From NCBI GenBank assembly GCA_018822665.1, contig JAHJJX010000002.1, forward strand, positions 1 through 55,161: a DNA stretch of 55,161 nt. The letters run 5' to 3'. The stretch's first letter is position 1. The number at the start of each line of letters is the position of its first letter. Source of the stretch: a bacterium (GTDB lineage: Bacteria > Campylobacterota > Campylobacteria > Campylobacterales > Sulfurimonadaceae). The translations under genes were made by a program, and so were the position numbers. This document shows, piece by piece, positions 6,849-15,170 of this stretch. A model generated the notes under the pieces. The model ran no database searches, was not told where the DNA came from, and worked only from the letters and a program-made list of their open reading frames with translations.

Positions 6849-7727
6849 ATTCTCTAATAAATGCTCCGCTAAGTCCTCTAATTTACTAAAAGCAAAAGTC
6901 TTTTTACCTAAATCTTTTAAACTTGCACCTATATGATATACCTCTTTATTATCAATAATTAAAAATCTATCGTGAAATTTTTTATTTGTCACTATGGATA
7001 TATCTTTGTACTGCTTGTTATATTTTTCTAAATCTAATTTTAGTGCTTTAGTGAATGTGTCCGTATAAATAACAACATTTATATTTTGATTTTTACTAAA
7101 TAAAAGCAGAGTTGAGTCATCAACATAATTGTCAATTAGTACAATGTTACTTTTAGCTCCTCTTATTAACTCTGATACAAAATTATGGGCATCAAATATT
7201 TGTCCGTTGTAAAATATACCTTGTAATTGTGTAGGATTTTTGTTTTCTAAGGCTTCAAATACTTTATCAAATTGTTCATCATGTTTTAAAAGTTTTTGTT
7301 CTATATGATCAAATTTTTGAAATATAAAAGCATTTTGAGATATGAATTTTCTCATTGAGACAAAACTATCTATTATTTTTATACTTATATCAATAGCGGT
7401 TTTACTTTTTAGGACAGCACTTAGCATTGACACACCTTGTTCTGTGAAAACATAAGGTAAATATTTTGTGTGTTTTCCCCAGGTGTTTTCTGAATCTAAA
7501 CTTAAGGTTCCAAATTGGAACCTTAAGTTTTCATATTCTTCTCTTGTTAGTTGAAATCTAAACTTTTCAGGAAATCTTTCAATATTTCTAGTTACTGCTC
7601 TATTTAAATTTTTCGTTTCTACACTATAAAGCTCTGCTAAATCTCTATCTAACATTACTTGCTTATCTCTAATCGTATAGATTTTTGATTTTATGTCTAT
7701 GTTTGTTGTAGTTGTAATTTCTTGCAT
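6843..7727 (-). CDS. ORF6N-domain regulator with PLD-like C-terminal domain
   Basis: The protein has 294 residues. Residues 10-100 form an ORF6N (phage antirepressor-like) DNA-binding domain: IYTIRDKQVMLDRDLAELY, RFQFGTLS, and YLPYVFTEQGVSMLSAVLKS. A coiled linker follows (about 125-170). The C-terminal domain (about 175-294) has NIVLIDNYVDDSTLLLF and HDRFLIID near residue 252, an HxR(x4)D variant of the phospholipase-D-like HxK(x4)D motif. The same C-terminal domain occurs in the RhuM protein at 26469-27317. Codons 66-76 are encoded by a perfect 33-nt palindrome, and a related palindrome lies 74 bases upstream of the start. A role as an element-encoded regulator or defence switch is inferred. 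Confidence 0.75.
   Translation of the reverse strand: MQEITTTTNIDIKSKIYTIRDKQVMLDRDLAELYSVETKNLNRAVTRNIERFPEKFRFQLTREEYENLRFQFGTLSLDSENTWGKHTKYLPYVFTEQGVSMLSAVLKSKTAIDISIKIIDSFVSMRKFISQNAFIFQKFDHIEQKLLKHDEQFDKVFEALENKNPTQLQGIFYNGQIFDAHNFVSELIRGAKSNIVLIDNYVDDSTLLLFSKNQNINVVIYTDTFTKALKLDLEKYNKQYKDISIVTNKKFHDRFLIIDNKEVYHIGASLKDLGKKTFAFSKLEDLAEHLLENI
7498..7530. repeat. Perfect 33-nt palindrome inside the ORF6N gene
   Basis: The arm AAACTTAAGGTTCCAA (7498-7513) and its exact complement (7515-7530) flank one central base. On the coding strand it encodes NLRFQFGTLS in the ORF6N DNA-binding domain. The outer ten bases of each arm match those of the intergenic palindrome at 7801-7833. Confidence 0.9.
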
Positions 7728-7800
7728 ATTATTTTTTACCTTTTATTGCTTGAGATTATATAATAATTTATTAGTAAATCAATAAATTGTTTTTGTTATT

Positions 7801-7833
7801 AAACTTAAGGTCGCAATTTGCGACCTTAAGTTT
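7801..7833. repeat. Perfect 33-nt palindrome upstream of the ORF6N gene
   Basis: The arm AAACTTAAGGTCGCAA (7801-7816) and its exact complement (7818-7833) flank one central base. It lies 74 bases upstream of the ORF6N start. Read on the minus strand it would encode YKNLRSQIATLS with the codon before it, which matches the ORF6N consensus at the place where the gene has its own palindrome. It may be an operator, a relic of another ORF6N gene, or a donor cassette. Confidence 0.85.
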
Positions 7834-7854
7834 TTATATTACTTAAAAAACCTA

Positions 7855-7925
7855 CCGCACTTCGTTTGCTGACTCATCCACGACTTATTGCGTTGCACTT
7901 CATAAGCTTTCGCAGACGAGTAATA
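7855..7925. other. GC-richer structured patch of unknown function
   Basis: This roughly 70-base patch is visibly richer in GC than its surroundings. TCGTTTGC (about 7867) can pair with GCAGACGA (about 7912), enclosing CTTAT/ATAAG. No integron attC core (GTTRRRY/RYYYAAC pair) is present. It lies between the integrase stop and the ORF6N promoter. Either it is a junction scar or a structured leader; I cannot tell which. Confidence 0.3.
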
Positions 7926-7933
7926 TTTTTTAG

Positions 7934-9040
7934 TTATTTATACAAACCTAGTACTATATTTTTACCTGCGTCAGGCATTAAATGAGAATACCTAAGAGTC
8001 ATCTCTATATTCTTATGGTGCATAAGATTTTTTATAGTGATAATAGAAGTACCTTTTAATGCTAAATGGCTTGCAAAAGTGTGTCTTAGTGAATGAACTA
8101 CGACACGATTTTTTCTATCTGTAGTTTTCAAGCCTTCATTAAAAAGTTTATTCATTGCTTGTTTTCCGACATAGTATCTCACTCTATCCATATTACTCTG
8201 TATGATTTTATCATTCACTTTTAACTTTTTTGTGATTTGTAAAAGTAAATCTTTTATATCATCACTAAAAAAGCCGTAATATGTACCTTCATTTTTAAAA
8301 TCTTTTAGCTGAATAGAATTATTTTCAAAATCAATATCTTTTTTAGATATATTCATAATACTTGATAATCTTCCTCCAGTGCTTAAGCTTAATAGTACAA
8401 ATATATAGCAATCCATATCATGCTTTATAAAATCTAAGAGTTTATTTATCTCATTAGTATTTAGATACCGTTCTCTTTTATTGTCTAACTTACAATGAGT
8501 TATCCCTTTAGCAGGATTTGAGATATTTTTACCTCTTTTTATATGATGATTATATATTGTACTAATCATTCCAATAGTCAAATTTACTGTTGCAGGGGCA
8601 AAGTTATCAAGTAACTTTTTTTGCTTAACTTCTAAATCTTCAAGAGTTATATTATCTATTCTTTTTTTTCCTAGGTTATTTTCAAAATGAATGTTAAATC
8701 TATTTTCTAACCTATCTATATCTTTTGCTTTTGATGAATTAAAATATTCCTTTGCAATATCATTTAAAGTCAACTGACTTTTAATTTTTGTTAAATGTGG
8801 GGCATCACTTCCTAGTGCAATTGAACTAATAGTATTATTTCTAAGTGCTATACAAGTTGATATTCTAACACCTTGTGAATGTTTACCAACTGTCTTTAAT
8901 TTTGGTCTTCCATCGTTATCTATCCATCTGATTAAATAAACTTTATCAATCTCTTTATTTTCATCATTTACAATCGATTTATAGAAGACACCTTGCGACT
9001 TTGTAGCTGTTCTTTTATTTAATGTTTTTAACTGTATCAT
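7934..9040 (-). CDS. Tyrosine recombinase / integrase
   Basis: This phage-type integrase of 368 residues is of normal length. The N-terminal arm-binding domain is followed by a SAM-like core (about 85-165) and the catalytic domain. Catalytic residues are seen as the first arginine in STGGRLSSIMN, HSLRHTFASHLAL (box II with H-x-x-R) and the tyrosine in MTLRYSHLM. It is transcribed leftward, away from the chromosome junction near 9100-9150, the usual position next to an attachment site. It probably integrated region 1. No tRNA abuts it inside the window, so the target is an intergenic site or lies with the left end outside. Confidence 0.92.
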   Translation of the reverse strand: MIQLKTLNKRTATKSQGVFYKSIVNDENKEIDKVYLIRWIDNDGRPKLKTVGKHSQGVRISTCIALRNNTISSIALGSDAPHLTKIKSQLTLNDIAKEYFNSSKAKDIDRLENRFNIHFENNLGKKRIDNITLEDLEVKQKKLLDNFAPATVNLTIGMISTIYNHHIKRGKNISNPAKGITHCKLDNKRERYLNTNEINKLLDFIKHDMDCYIFVLLSLSTGGRLSSIMNISKKDIDFENNSIQLKDFKNEGTYYGFFSDDIKDLLLQITKKLKVNDKIIQSNMDRVRYYVGKQAMNKLFNEGLKTTDRKNRVVVHSLRHTFASHLALKGTSIITIKNLMHHKNIEMTLRYSHLMPDAGKNIVLGLYK

Positions 9041-9080
9041 TTCATTTCCTAAATATAAGATTTGTTTTTAGTCAAAATCT

Positions 9081-9142
9081 AGTCCCTTGAGAGTCCCTCA
9101 AATATGAATAAATTTGACAAAGTCCCACTATAATCGGGACTT
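9081..9142. repeat. AGTCCC repeats with an inverted copy at the element edge
   Basis: AGTCCC occurs at 9081-9086, 9092-9097 and 9121-9126, and as GGGACT at 9136-9141. The last two form a 7-bp stem (AAGTCCC/GGGACTT) with a 9-base loop. The cluster is 40-100 bases upstream of the integrase start and just before the first chromosomal gene. That fits an attachment site with arm-type recombinase sites, but the other end is not in view. Confidence 0.4.
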
Positions 9143-9211
9143 AAACTATATAACAAAAAAGACCAACAACCCCCTTGCTTACGAGATTAGACAAGGTTTG
9201 AGGAGATTTAA

Positions 9212-10573
9212 ATGAGCATCTACAGAGAATACGACATCAGAGGAATTTACGAAAAAGAGTTGAATGAGCAGAGTGTAACGCGAATCGGTTATGTCTTAGC
9301 TTCTAAAATTGAAGGTGAATATGTCGCTGTCGGTTATGACGCGAGAAGCCACTCTCCTGTGCTTTTTGAATATCTCGTTGCCGGACTCAATGCAGGCGGC
9401 AAAAAAGTTTTAGGGATGGGGCTTGTTCCGACTCCTGTAAACTATTTTGCAAACTATCAGGAATGGGAAGGAATTACTCCCTCCGCTTCGGTGATGATAA
9501 CGGGTTCACACAATCCAAGCGAATATAACGGCTTTAAAATAACCGTAGAAAAGAGTCCGTTTTTCGGTGAAGATATCTATGCACTCGGGCGAGAATGTGA
9601 AGCGATGACTTCAGTTGCACATGCCAAGAGCAGAGATGTTACAGATATAGATGCACTTACAAGATACATCGATTTTTTGGTCAATGAGTTTCAACACCTC
9701 AAAGGGATGCCAACCCGCATAATTTACGATTGCGGAAACGGTGTTGCCGGAGTTGTGACTGAAGATATTTTCTCTCAACTTGAGCTTCACACAAAAGGTC
9801 TTTACGTGAATCCTGACGGTACCTTTCCCAACCATCACCCTGACCCTTCGGATGAACATAACCTTGAAGATGTAAAAAAAGTACTTGCAGAGGAGGGAGA
9901 TATTGCTTTTGCTTATGACGGTGATGCCGACAGAATCGCTGTTTTAACACATAAGAACAATATAAAAGGGGATATGATGGCTCTTTTATACTCTATGAAA
10001 ATTAATAAACCAACGATTGTCGGGGAGGTGAAATGTTCCCAAGTGATGTACGATGAGCTTGCAAAACGCGGCTGTAAAACTATCATGTATAAAACAGGCC
10101 ACTCAAACATAAAAGTAAAAATGAAAGAGGTAGATGCAGACTTGGCATGTGAAGTTAGCGGACATATATTTTTCAAAAACCGCTACTACGGGTATGATGA
10201 TGCGATTTACGCAACGCTTAGAATGCTGGAGCTGCTTCATGATGGAATTGATTTGGATGCTGAACTTGCAAAACTTCCACAGGTTTTTTCAACCGAGGAG
10301 ATAAAAGTAGAAACAACAGAATCTGAAAAATTTAAAATCATAGACAAAGTCAAAGAACTGCTTCAAAATCCACATGCCGGCTTTCCCGTTGTCAAAGACA
10401 TCATTGAAGTGGACGGTGTGCGCATAAACTTTGAGCATGGATGGGGTCTTGTTCGTGCGAGCAACACGACACCCGTACTTGTAACTCGTTTTGAATCTGC
10501 TTCACAAGAAGAAGCAAAACTTTATGAAAATGCTATCAACGATTTGATTTTAAAAGCTAAAAACTCTTTATAG
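9212..10573 (+). CDS. Phosphomannomutase / phosphoglucomutase
   Basis: This alpha-D-phosphohexomutase of 453 residues interconverts hexose 1- and 6-phosphates, supplying sugar nucleotides for surface polysaccharide or storage glucan. All four domains are present: YDIRGIYE at the start, the phosphoserine loop VMITGSHNPSEYNGFK (active serine near residue 97), the metal loop AYDGDADRIAV, the sugar loop CEVSGHIFF, and the phosphate-binding WGLVRASNTTPVL near the end. A GGAG ribosome site precedes the ATG. It is the first chromosomal gene right of the integrated region. It contains one CCACATGCC motif (10370-10378) and ends before a bidirectional hairpin. Confidence 0.93.
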   Translation: MSIYREYDIRGIYEKELNEQSVTRIGYVLASKIEGEYVAVGYDARSHSPVLFEYLVAGLNAGGKKVLGMGLVPTPVNYFANYQEWEGITPSASVMITGSHNPSEYNGFKITVEKSPFFGEDIYALGRECEAMTSVAHAKSRDVTDIDALTRYIDFLVNEFQHLKGMPTRIIYDCGNGVAGVVTEDIFSQLELHTKGLYVNPDGTFPNHHPDPSDEHNLEDVKKVLAEEGDIAFAYDGDADRIAVLTHKNNIKGDMMALLYSMKINKPTIVGEVKCSQVMYDELAKRGCKTIMYKTGHSNIKVKMKEVDADLACEVSGHIFFKNRYYGYDDAIYATLRMLELLHDGIDLDAELAKLPQVFSTEEIKVETTESEKFKIIDKVKELLQNPHAGFPVVKDIIEVDGVRINFEHGWGLVRASNTTPVLVTRFESASQEEAKLYENAINDLILKAKNSL

Positions 10574-10583
10574 TTTCCACATG

Positions 10584-10611
10584 CCGCCCAAAGAAGAAAT
10601 TTCTTGGGCGG
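10584..10611. terminator. Bidirectional terminator between convergent genes
   Basis: CCGCCCAAAGAA (10584-10595) pairs with TTCTTGGGCGG (10601-10611) with one bulged A. It stands between the stops of the mutase gene (10573) and the LpxR-like gene (10628). The CCACATGCC motif at 10577-10585 overlaps the first two bases of the stem. Confidence 0.75.
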
Positions 10612-10627
10612 ATAACAAAGATTTTAT

Positions 10628-11626
10628 TTAAAAAGTCCATGTAACATTCACCCTGCCCCAACTGAGAGAATTTAACTGTTCATTTTTTTGATAAACAGGA
10701 AACATCTCTAAAGAAAATTTCCAATTTTCGATATATGCATTCAGTCCTATTTTTCCCTTCACTATCTGAGATGATTTTTCATAGTCATATCCAAGTTTTT
10801 TAGACTCTCCATAAGCATAATCATAAAGTATTTGATTTAACGAAACTCCTAACTCAAGGCTTAAACCCAAGGCTGCGGTTCTGGATGAACAATTCAGCAT
10901 GTGATTTGCAGAAGTGCTAACTAAACCGCTTATTGCGGCAAAGTTTTTCGGCATGTTGTATCCGAATCTTAAAACTGTCCCCAAACCTGCAACCGTATAG
11001 ATGTTGTCTAAATCAAAAAAGTAGCTGTTAAACCACTCTATCTGTGTTTTATTTGTAAAATTATAGGTGAAATGTTTCATCCCTTTTAAATATCCGACAC
11101 CCAATACAAGTTTAGTTTTCAGCTGATTATCCCACCCCTGCGGTTCACTATTGGAATAAAGTTTGTGCATGTATTTTTGTATATCCTCCGCACCCGAATT
11201 CGATCCTAAAATTCCAAAGGAAAAATAAAACTCATCAAAACTCTCTTCATCCCACAAAAACAAAGAAAAATTTGTTCTCAATATCCCGCTATAAGGGATA
11301 TCGGTATAGATAGGCTCTTTTATACTAATGTTTGAGGGAGTGGTAATGACCTCGCTCACGCCGATTGAAACATTTCTGTATTTATTTTCAAACGCAACAA
11401 AAGGGATAAACCCGACAACACCGCTCATTGCCGCAATAGAACTATGGGTAAAACTCTTTTCATCGCTTTGAGCGTACTCTTCACCCATCCAAATGATGTT
11501 TGCTCCGCCTGTATATTTGTCATCTGAACCAAAAACGAAATCATTGTCCGACGTTACAGACCATGTATCCGCATAAGCGCTTAAAGAAAAAAAGATTATT
11601 AGTAAGTTTAATAAGTATTTATACAA
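10628..11626 (-). CDS. LpxR-like outer-membrane protein (DUF2219 family)
   Basis: The protein has 332 residues with a signal peptide cleaved near residue 19 (LSAYA-DTW). The mature part starts WSVTSDNDFVFGSDDKYTGG, matching the LpxR start, where an N-D pair and a following threonine form the active site. PSNISIKEPIYTDIPYSG, a SFGILGSNSGAEDIQKYMH segment and EPQGWDNQL also fit the family. It ends in an aromatic beta-strand (VNVTWTF), typical of outer-membrane barrels. LpxR removes the 3'-acyloxyacyl chain of lipid A. I cannot confirm the catalytic histidine, so enzyme activity is uncertain. It stands alone, convergent to the mutase gene. Confidence 0.75.
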   Translation of the reverse strand: MYKYLLNLLIIFFSLSAYADTWSVTSDNDFVFGSDDKYTGGANIIWMGEEYAQSDEKSFTHSSIAAMSGVVGFIPFVAFENKYRNVSIGVSEVITTPSNISIKEPIYTDIPYSGILRTNFSLFLWDEESFDEFYFSFGILGSNSGAEDIQKYMHKLYSNSEPQGWDNQLKTKLVLGVGYLKGMKHFTYNFTNKTQIEWFNSYFFDLDNIYTVAGLGTVLRFGYNMPKNFAAISGLVSTSANHMLNCSSRTAALGLSLELGVSLNQILYDYAYGESKKLGYDYEKSSQIVKGKIGLNAYIENWKFSLEMFPVYQKNEQLNSLSWGRVNVTWTF

Positions 11627-11810
11627 CTAAAAATCCTCAAATATTTTCTAAGCAAGGCGATTATATAAGATAATCTCTTAACATAACATCTTGCATTCTT
11701 GCGTATTTACTTCAAAACAAGAGAGCCGTGATTGTGGCAACATACTCGTTTAAATCTAATTTTGATATAATTTTATTCACTATATTATTATATTTTTTGA
11801 AGGAAAAAAC

Positions 11811-12818
11811 ATGAAAACTCATACTCTTTTGATGCCGCTTGACATGCATCTTCACCTGCGCGACGGTGTTATGCTAGAAAATGTGGCACCTCTTACAGCC
11901 TACAGTTTTAGCGGGGCCATCGTCATGCCAAACCTTGTTCCTCCTGTATCGACTCTCGAAGATATCAAGGCTTATAAACAAAGAATTATGGCGGCTGTTC
12001 CTAATGATTATTTCGAACCTTATATGACACTTTTTTACAAAAACTACGATAAGGCTTTTTTAGAAAGTGTAGTCGACAGCATCACTGCCATCAAACTTTA
12101 TCCTGCGGGAATTACTACAAATTCAGAGGGGGGTGTTTCATCTTTTGACATACAAGAGATGCGAACAACGCTTCAAACTATGAGTGATTTAGGAATTCCT
12201 CTTTGTGTGCATGGCGAAACGGACGGTTTTGTCATGGACAGAGAAGCTGAATTTATGAGCATTTACGAACTTCTTGCCACCTCGTTTCCAAAACTTAAAA
12301 TTATTATGGAGCATATTACAACAAAAGCTGCGGTGGAGATGCTGGATAAACATGAAAATTTATATGCAACCATTACGGCGCACCATCTGATTTTAACGCT
12401 TGATGACGTTATCGGTGGAATGATGAAACCGCACCTCTTTTGCAAACCCATTGCTAAACGACCAGAAGATTTGGATGCTCTTTTGAGTGTTGCACTTGCG
12501 GCACATCCAAAAGTGATGTTCGGCTCCGACTCTGCACCGCATCCTCAACACAAAAAAGAATCATGCGGATGTGCGGCCGGAGTTTTTACGGCACCTATTT
12601 CACTCCAGCTTTTATGTGAAATTTTTGAACAGTACGACAAACTGGATAATTTACAGGCATTTGTAAGTGACAATGCTCAAAATATTTATGGAATCTGCCC
12701 GGAATTTAAAGAGGTTGTTTTAGAAAAACGACCTTTTATGGTACCTGAAAACTATAACGGTGTTGTTCCGATGTATGCCGGAGAAGTCATTAACTGGGCT
12801 ATTGCGAGTGTTGATTAA
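11811..12818 (+). CDS. pyrC: Dihydroorotase (class II)
   Basis: The enzyme cyclises carbamoyl-aspartate to dihydroorotate, the third step of pyrimidine synthesis. It is zinc-dependent and cytosolic. The 335 residues match the E. coli-type PyrC length. The metal ligands are in [15 protein letters not shown] (carboxylated lysine), CVHGE and MEHITT, and [13 protein letters not shown] is conserved. The start follows GAAGGAAAAAAC. Its last 11 bases overlap the response-regulator start, so pyrC heads an operon with a two-component system and exbBD. Confidence 0.96.
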   Translation: MKTHTLLMPLDMHLHLRDGVMLENVAPLTAYSFSGAIVMPNLVPPVSTLEDIKAYKQRIMAAVPNDYFEPYMTLFYKNYDKAFLESVVDSITAIKLYPAGITTNSEGGVSSFDIQEMRTTLQTMSDLGIPLCVHGETDGFVMDREAEFMSIYELLATSFPKLKIIMEHITTKAAVEMLDKHENLYATITAHHLILTLDDVIGGMMKPHLFCKPIAKRPEDLDALLSVALAAHPKVMFGSDSAPHPQHKKESCGCAAGVFTAPISLQLLCEIFEQYDKLDNLQAFVSDNAQNIYGICPEFKEVVLEKRPFMVPENYNGVVPMYAGEVINWAIASVD

Positions 12819-13464
12819 AATTTTACTCGTAGAAGATGACCTGCTCTTTGCGGAGACTCTCACGGATTTGCTTGAAGATGAAGGCTACTCTGTAACACAC
12901 TGTCCTAACGGACAAAAAGCATTGGATATAACGTATGAAAATAAGTTTGACGTTTATCTGTTGGACATTAACCTTCCTTTAATCGACGGCATTACCCTTT
13001 TAAAAGAGTTAAGAGGAGCAAATGACAACACTCCGAGCATCTTTTTAACATCTCATAAAGATAAAGATATGCTGAGTCGCGGTTTTTTGAGCGGCGGAGA
13101 TGACTTTATAACAAAACCTTTTGACACAAATGAACTTTTGCTTCGTATCCATGCGCTCTTAAGGAGAGTAAAAATAACAAAAATAAAATGTATCCGCTTG
13201 CTCTGTCATGATGAGATTCACAAGAGAATTTTATATGATGGCAATGAACTTGACCTCTCTTTTAAAGAGTATCAACTGCTTCTTTTGCTTATGCAGCATG
13301 TAAATAATGTGCTTCCAAGAGAGATGATTATAGATGAACTGTGGAATTCTTCCGAGTCGGGCAGTTATGGAGCTGTGAGAGTTTACATAAACCGTATCAA
13401 ACAACTTCTTCCTGTTATGAAGATAGAAAATATCCGTGGCATAGGCTACAAACTTGTTCCGTAA
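12808..13464 (+). CDS. OmpR-family response regulator
   Basis: I prefer the GTG at 12808, which overlaps the pyrC end by 11 bases. Starting at the ATG at 12760 would add 16 residues that belong to no receiver domain. From 12808 the protein has 218 residues: receiver domain 4-115 with acidic pocket EDD (9-11), phosphorylation site Asp53 (LLDIN), a TS switch (FLTSHKD) and KPF. The winged-helix output domain (about 130-218) ends [20 protein letters not shown]. Its stop overlaps the kinase start at 13454, so the pair is cotranscribed and coupled. Confidence 0.9.
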   Translation: MLIKILLVEDDLLFAETLTDLLEDEGYSVTHCPNGQKALDITYENKFDVYLLDINLPLIDGITLLKELRGANDNTPSIFLTSHKDKDMLSRGFLSGGDDFITKPFDTNELLLRIHALLRRVKITKIKCIRLLCHDEIHKRILYDGNELDLSFKEYQLLLLLMQHVNNVLPREMIIDELWNSSESGSYGAVRVYINRIKQLLPVMKIENIRGIGYKLVP

Positions 13465-14284
13465 TCTTCGTATCCATATTTTTATCTATTACTTTTTAAC
13501 GGTAAGTGCTTTTCTTGGTATTTTGCACTACCTTTTAGCCGTTGTGCAAGTTCAAAATATTTTTTTACTGGCCGTTGTCATGCTGAGTTTTGTAACGCTT
13601 GGAGGAGTGATGATATCTAAACTCTCCGTAGACCCGCTCCAAGAGCATGTCAAAAACTTACAAAATCTTTCTAAAGAAACGCTTCATGAATTAAATTTGC
13701 CAATCAGCACCATTATGACAAATTCGCACATGCTTAAAAAAAATATGCTCAACGAAAAAGATTTGAAGCGAATGGCAAGAATAGAAAGTGCCTGCGCTAT
13801 GCTTCATCAAAGATACAATGAACTCGACTATATGATAAAAACGCAATCTCTTCAAGAGATAAAAGACAATTTTGATTTAAAAGAGCTCATTCAGGAGAGA
13901 ATTGAGTTTTTGCATGCCATTTATTCCCACATAGAATTTAATCTCTATCTTCAAAGCACACACGTCATAAGTGATAAAATCGGACTCTCAAAGGTGATTG
14001 ACAACATTATAGATAATGGGGTAAAATACTCGCCAAAAAGCAATAAAATAGATATTCTACTCAAAGATTTTACACTTCATATCCAAGACTATGGCTGTGG
14101 CATGGATGAAGTTGAGCTTTTACAAATTTTTGACAATTACTATCAAAGCAACAGCAATATGAAAGGCTTCGGAATAGGTCTGAGTATGGTAAAAAGGTTT
14201 TGTGACAAACAGGGTATTGCACTAAGTTTTAAATCAGAACCCAACAAAGGCACAACGGTACTACTTACATTTAAGGAAAATTAA
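13454..14284 (+). CDS. Sensor histidine kinase
   Basis: The product has 276 residues from a TTG start that overlaps the regulator by 11 bases. Two transmembrane helices (about 9-30 and 34-55) enclose almost no periplasmic loop, so it probably senses a signal in the membrane or cytoplasm. The phosphoacceptor is His78 in LHELNLPIS. The ATPase domain shows NIIDNGVKYSP (N box), DYGCGMD (G1) and GFGIGLSMVKRF (G2). It partners with the regulator immediately upstream. Its stop TAA overlaps the exbB ATG by one base. Confidence 0.9.
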   Translation: MFRNLRIHIFIYYFLTVSAFLGILHYLLAVVQVQNIFLLAVVMLSFVTLGGVMISKLSVDPLQEHVKNLQNLSKETLHELNLPISTIMTNSHMLKKNMLNEKDLKRMARIESACAMLHQRYNELDYMIKTQSLQEIKDNFDLKELIQERIEFLHAIYSHIEFNLYLQSTHVISDKIGLSKVIDNIIDNGVKYSPKSNKIDILLKDFTLHIQDYGCGMDEVELLQIFDNYYQSNSNMKGFGIGLSMVKRFCDKQGIALSFKSEPNKGTTVLLTFKEN

Positions 14285-14736
14285 TGCAAACAGAAAATTT
14301 ATTGGTTTACGCGGAACAAGCACTCGACTATGGAGTAATGGGACTTTTGATACTTATGAGTATTGTGACACTTTGGCTCTTTATTGAAAGAATGATGTTT
14401 TATAAAAGTATTCGCTTAGAGGATTATGAACACAGAGATACGCTGGAAATGGATTTGACGGATAATATCGGTGTTATTAGTGCCATAGGTTCAAATGCGC
14501 CTTATGTAGGTTTGCTAGGTACCGTTATCGGGATTATGCTTACCTTCTATACTATGGGTGATGCCGGTGCTGTTGATGCAAAAAAAATCATGATAGGATT
14601 GGCTCTTGCCCTAAAAGCTACCGCGATGGGTCTTATAGTCGCTATGCCTGCTATCGTCGCATACACTATGCTCCTGCGTAAAGTTGAGAAAATATTAACT
14701 GTTTTTGATGTATCTCAAGATAAAAAAGTAAAGTAA
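14284..14736 (+). CDS. exbB: ExbB/TolQ-family proton channel subunit
   Basis: The protein has 150 residues and three transmembrane helices (about 15-35, 77-95 and 110-130). The second and third form the MotA/TolQ/ExbB domain (NAPYVGLLGTVIGIMLTFY, ALKATAMGLIVAMPAIVAY). With ExbD it uses the proton motive force to energise TonB-dependent outer-membrane transport. It begins at the last base of the kinase gene and ends 6 bases before exbD. No tonB is present in the window. The length suits the short ExbB form of Campylobacterota. Confidence 0.9.
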   Translation: MQTENLLVYAEQALDYGVMGLLILMSIVTLWLFIERMMFYKSIRLEDYEHRDTLEMDLTDNIGVISAIGSNAPYVGLLGTVIGIMLTFYTMGDAGAVDAKKIMIGLALALKATAMGLIVAMPAIVAYTMLLRKVEKILTVFDVSQDKKVK

Positions 14737-14742
14737 TTTCTT

Positions 14743-15135
14743 ATGGCAAAATGTAAAAAATACAGAAAAAGATTTGATGAGATAAATGTTATCCCATTTA
14801 TCGACATTATGCTTGTTCTTTTGGTAATGGTTCTTACAACGGCTACCTTTATAAAGCAGGGCATTATCCCCGTTGAACTTCCCCAAGCAAAAGCCACTCA
14901 AAAAGAAGATATAAAAAAAGAGGTAAGTGTTTATGTTAATGCCAAGGGCGAAATGTTTTTTGAAAAAGAAAAAGTTGATTTAAAAACATTGGAAGAAAAA
15001 TTATCCGCAATTTCTAAAGAGCAAACAGTGGTTCTAAGAAGTGACAAAGAGTCAAAATTTCAAGATTTTGTAAGTGTTATGGATATTTTAAAAAGACTCA
15101 AACACGAACAGCTTTACATCATTACGAAAGAATAA
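14743..15135 (+). CDS. exbD: ExbD/TolR-family protein
   Basis: The protein has 130 residues: a cytoplasmic start, one transmembrane helix (about 14-35, VIPFIDIMLVLLVMVL) that contains the conserved proton-path aspartate, and a periplasmic TolR-like domain (KKEVSVYVNAKGEMFFEKE). It pairs with the ExbB upstream. It is the last gene of the pyrC cluster and is followed by a hairpin shared with the convergent glucokinase gene. Confidence 0.92.
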   Translation: MAKCKKYRKRFDEINVIPFIDIMLVLLVMVLTTATFIKQGIIPVELPQAKATQKEDIKKEVSVYVNAKGEMFFEKEKVDLKTLEEKLSAISKEQTVVLRSDKESKFQDFVSVMDILKRLKHEQLYIITKE

Positions 15136-15141
15136 ATCTGA

Positions 15142-15170
15142 GTTTGACAACTTTTTATAGTTTGTCAAAC
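15142..15170. terminator. Bidirectional hairpin between exbD and glk
   Basis: GTTTGACAA (15142-15150) pairs with TTGTCAAAC (15162-15170), with T-rich sequence in the loop. The glk stop codon lies within it. It separates convergent genes. Confidence 0.6.

Noticed and set aside
7855-7925. Integron attC site
   Set aside because: No GTTRRRY/RYYYAAC core pair and no integron integrase in view.
12760-12807. Upstream ATG start for the response regulator
   Set aside because: It would add residues that overlap pyrC and match no receiver domain; GTG 12808 gives a normal N-terminus.
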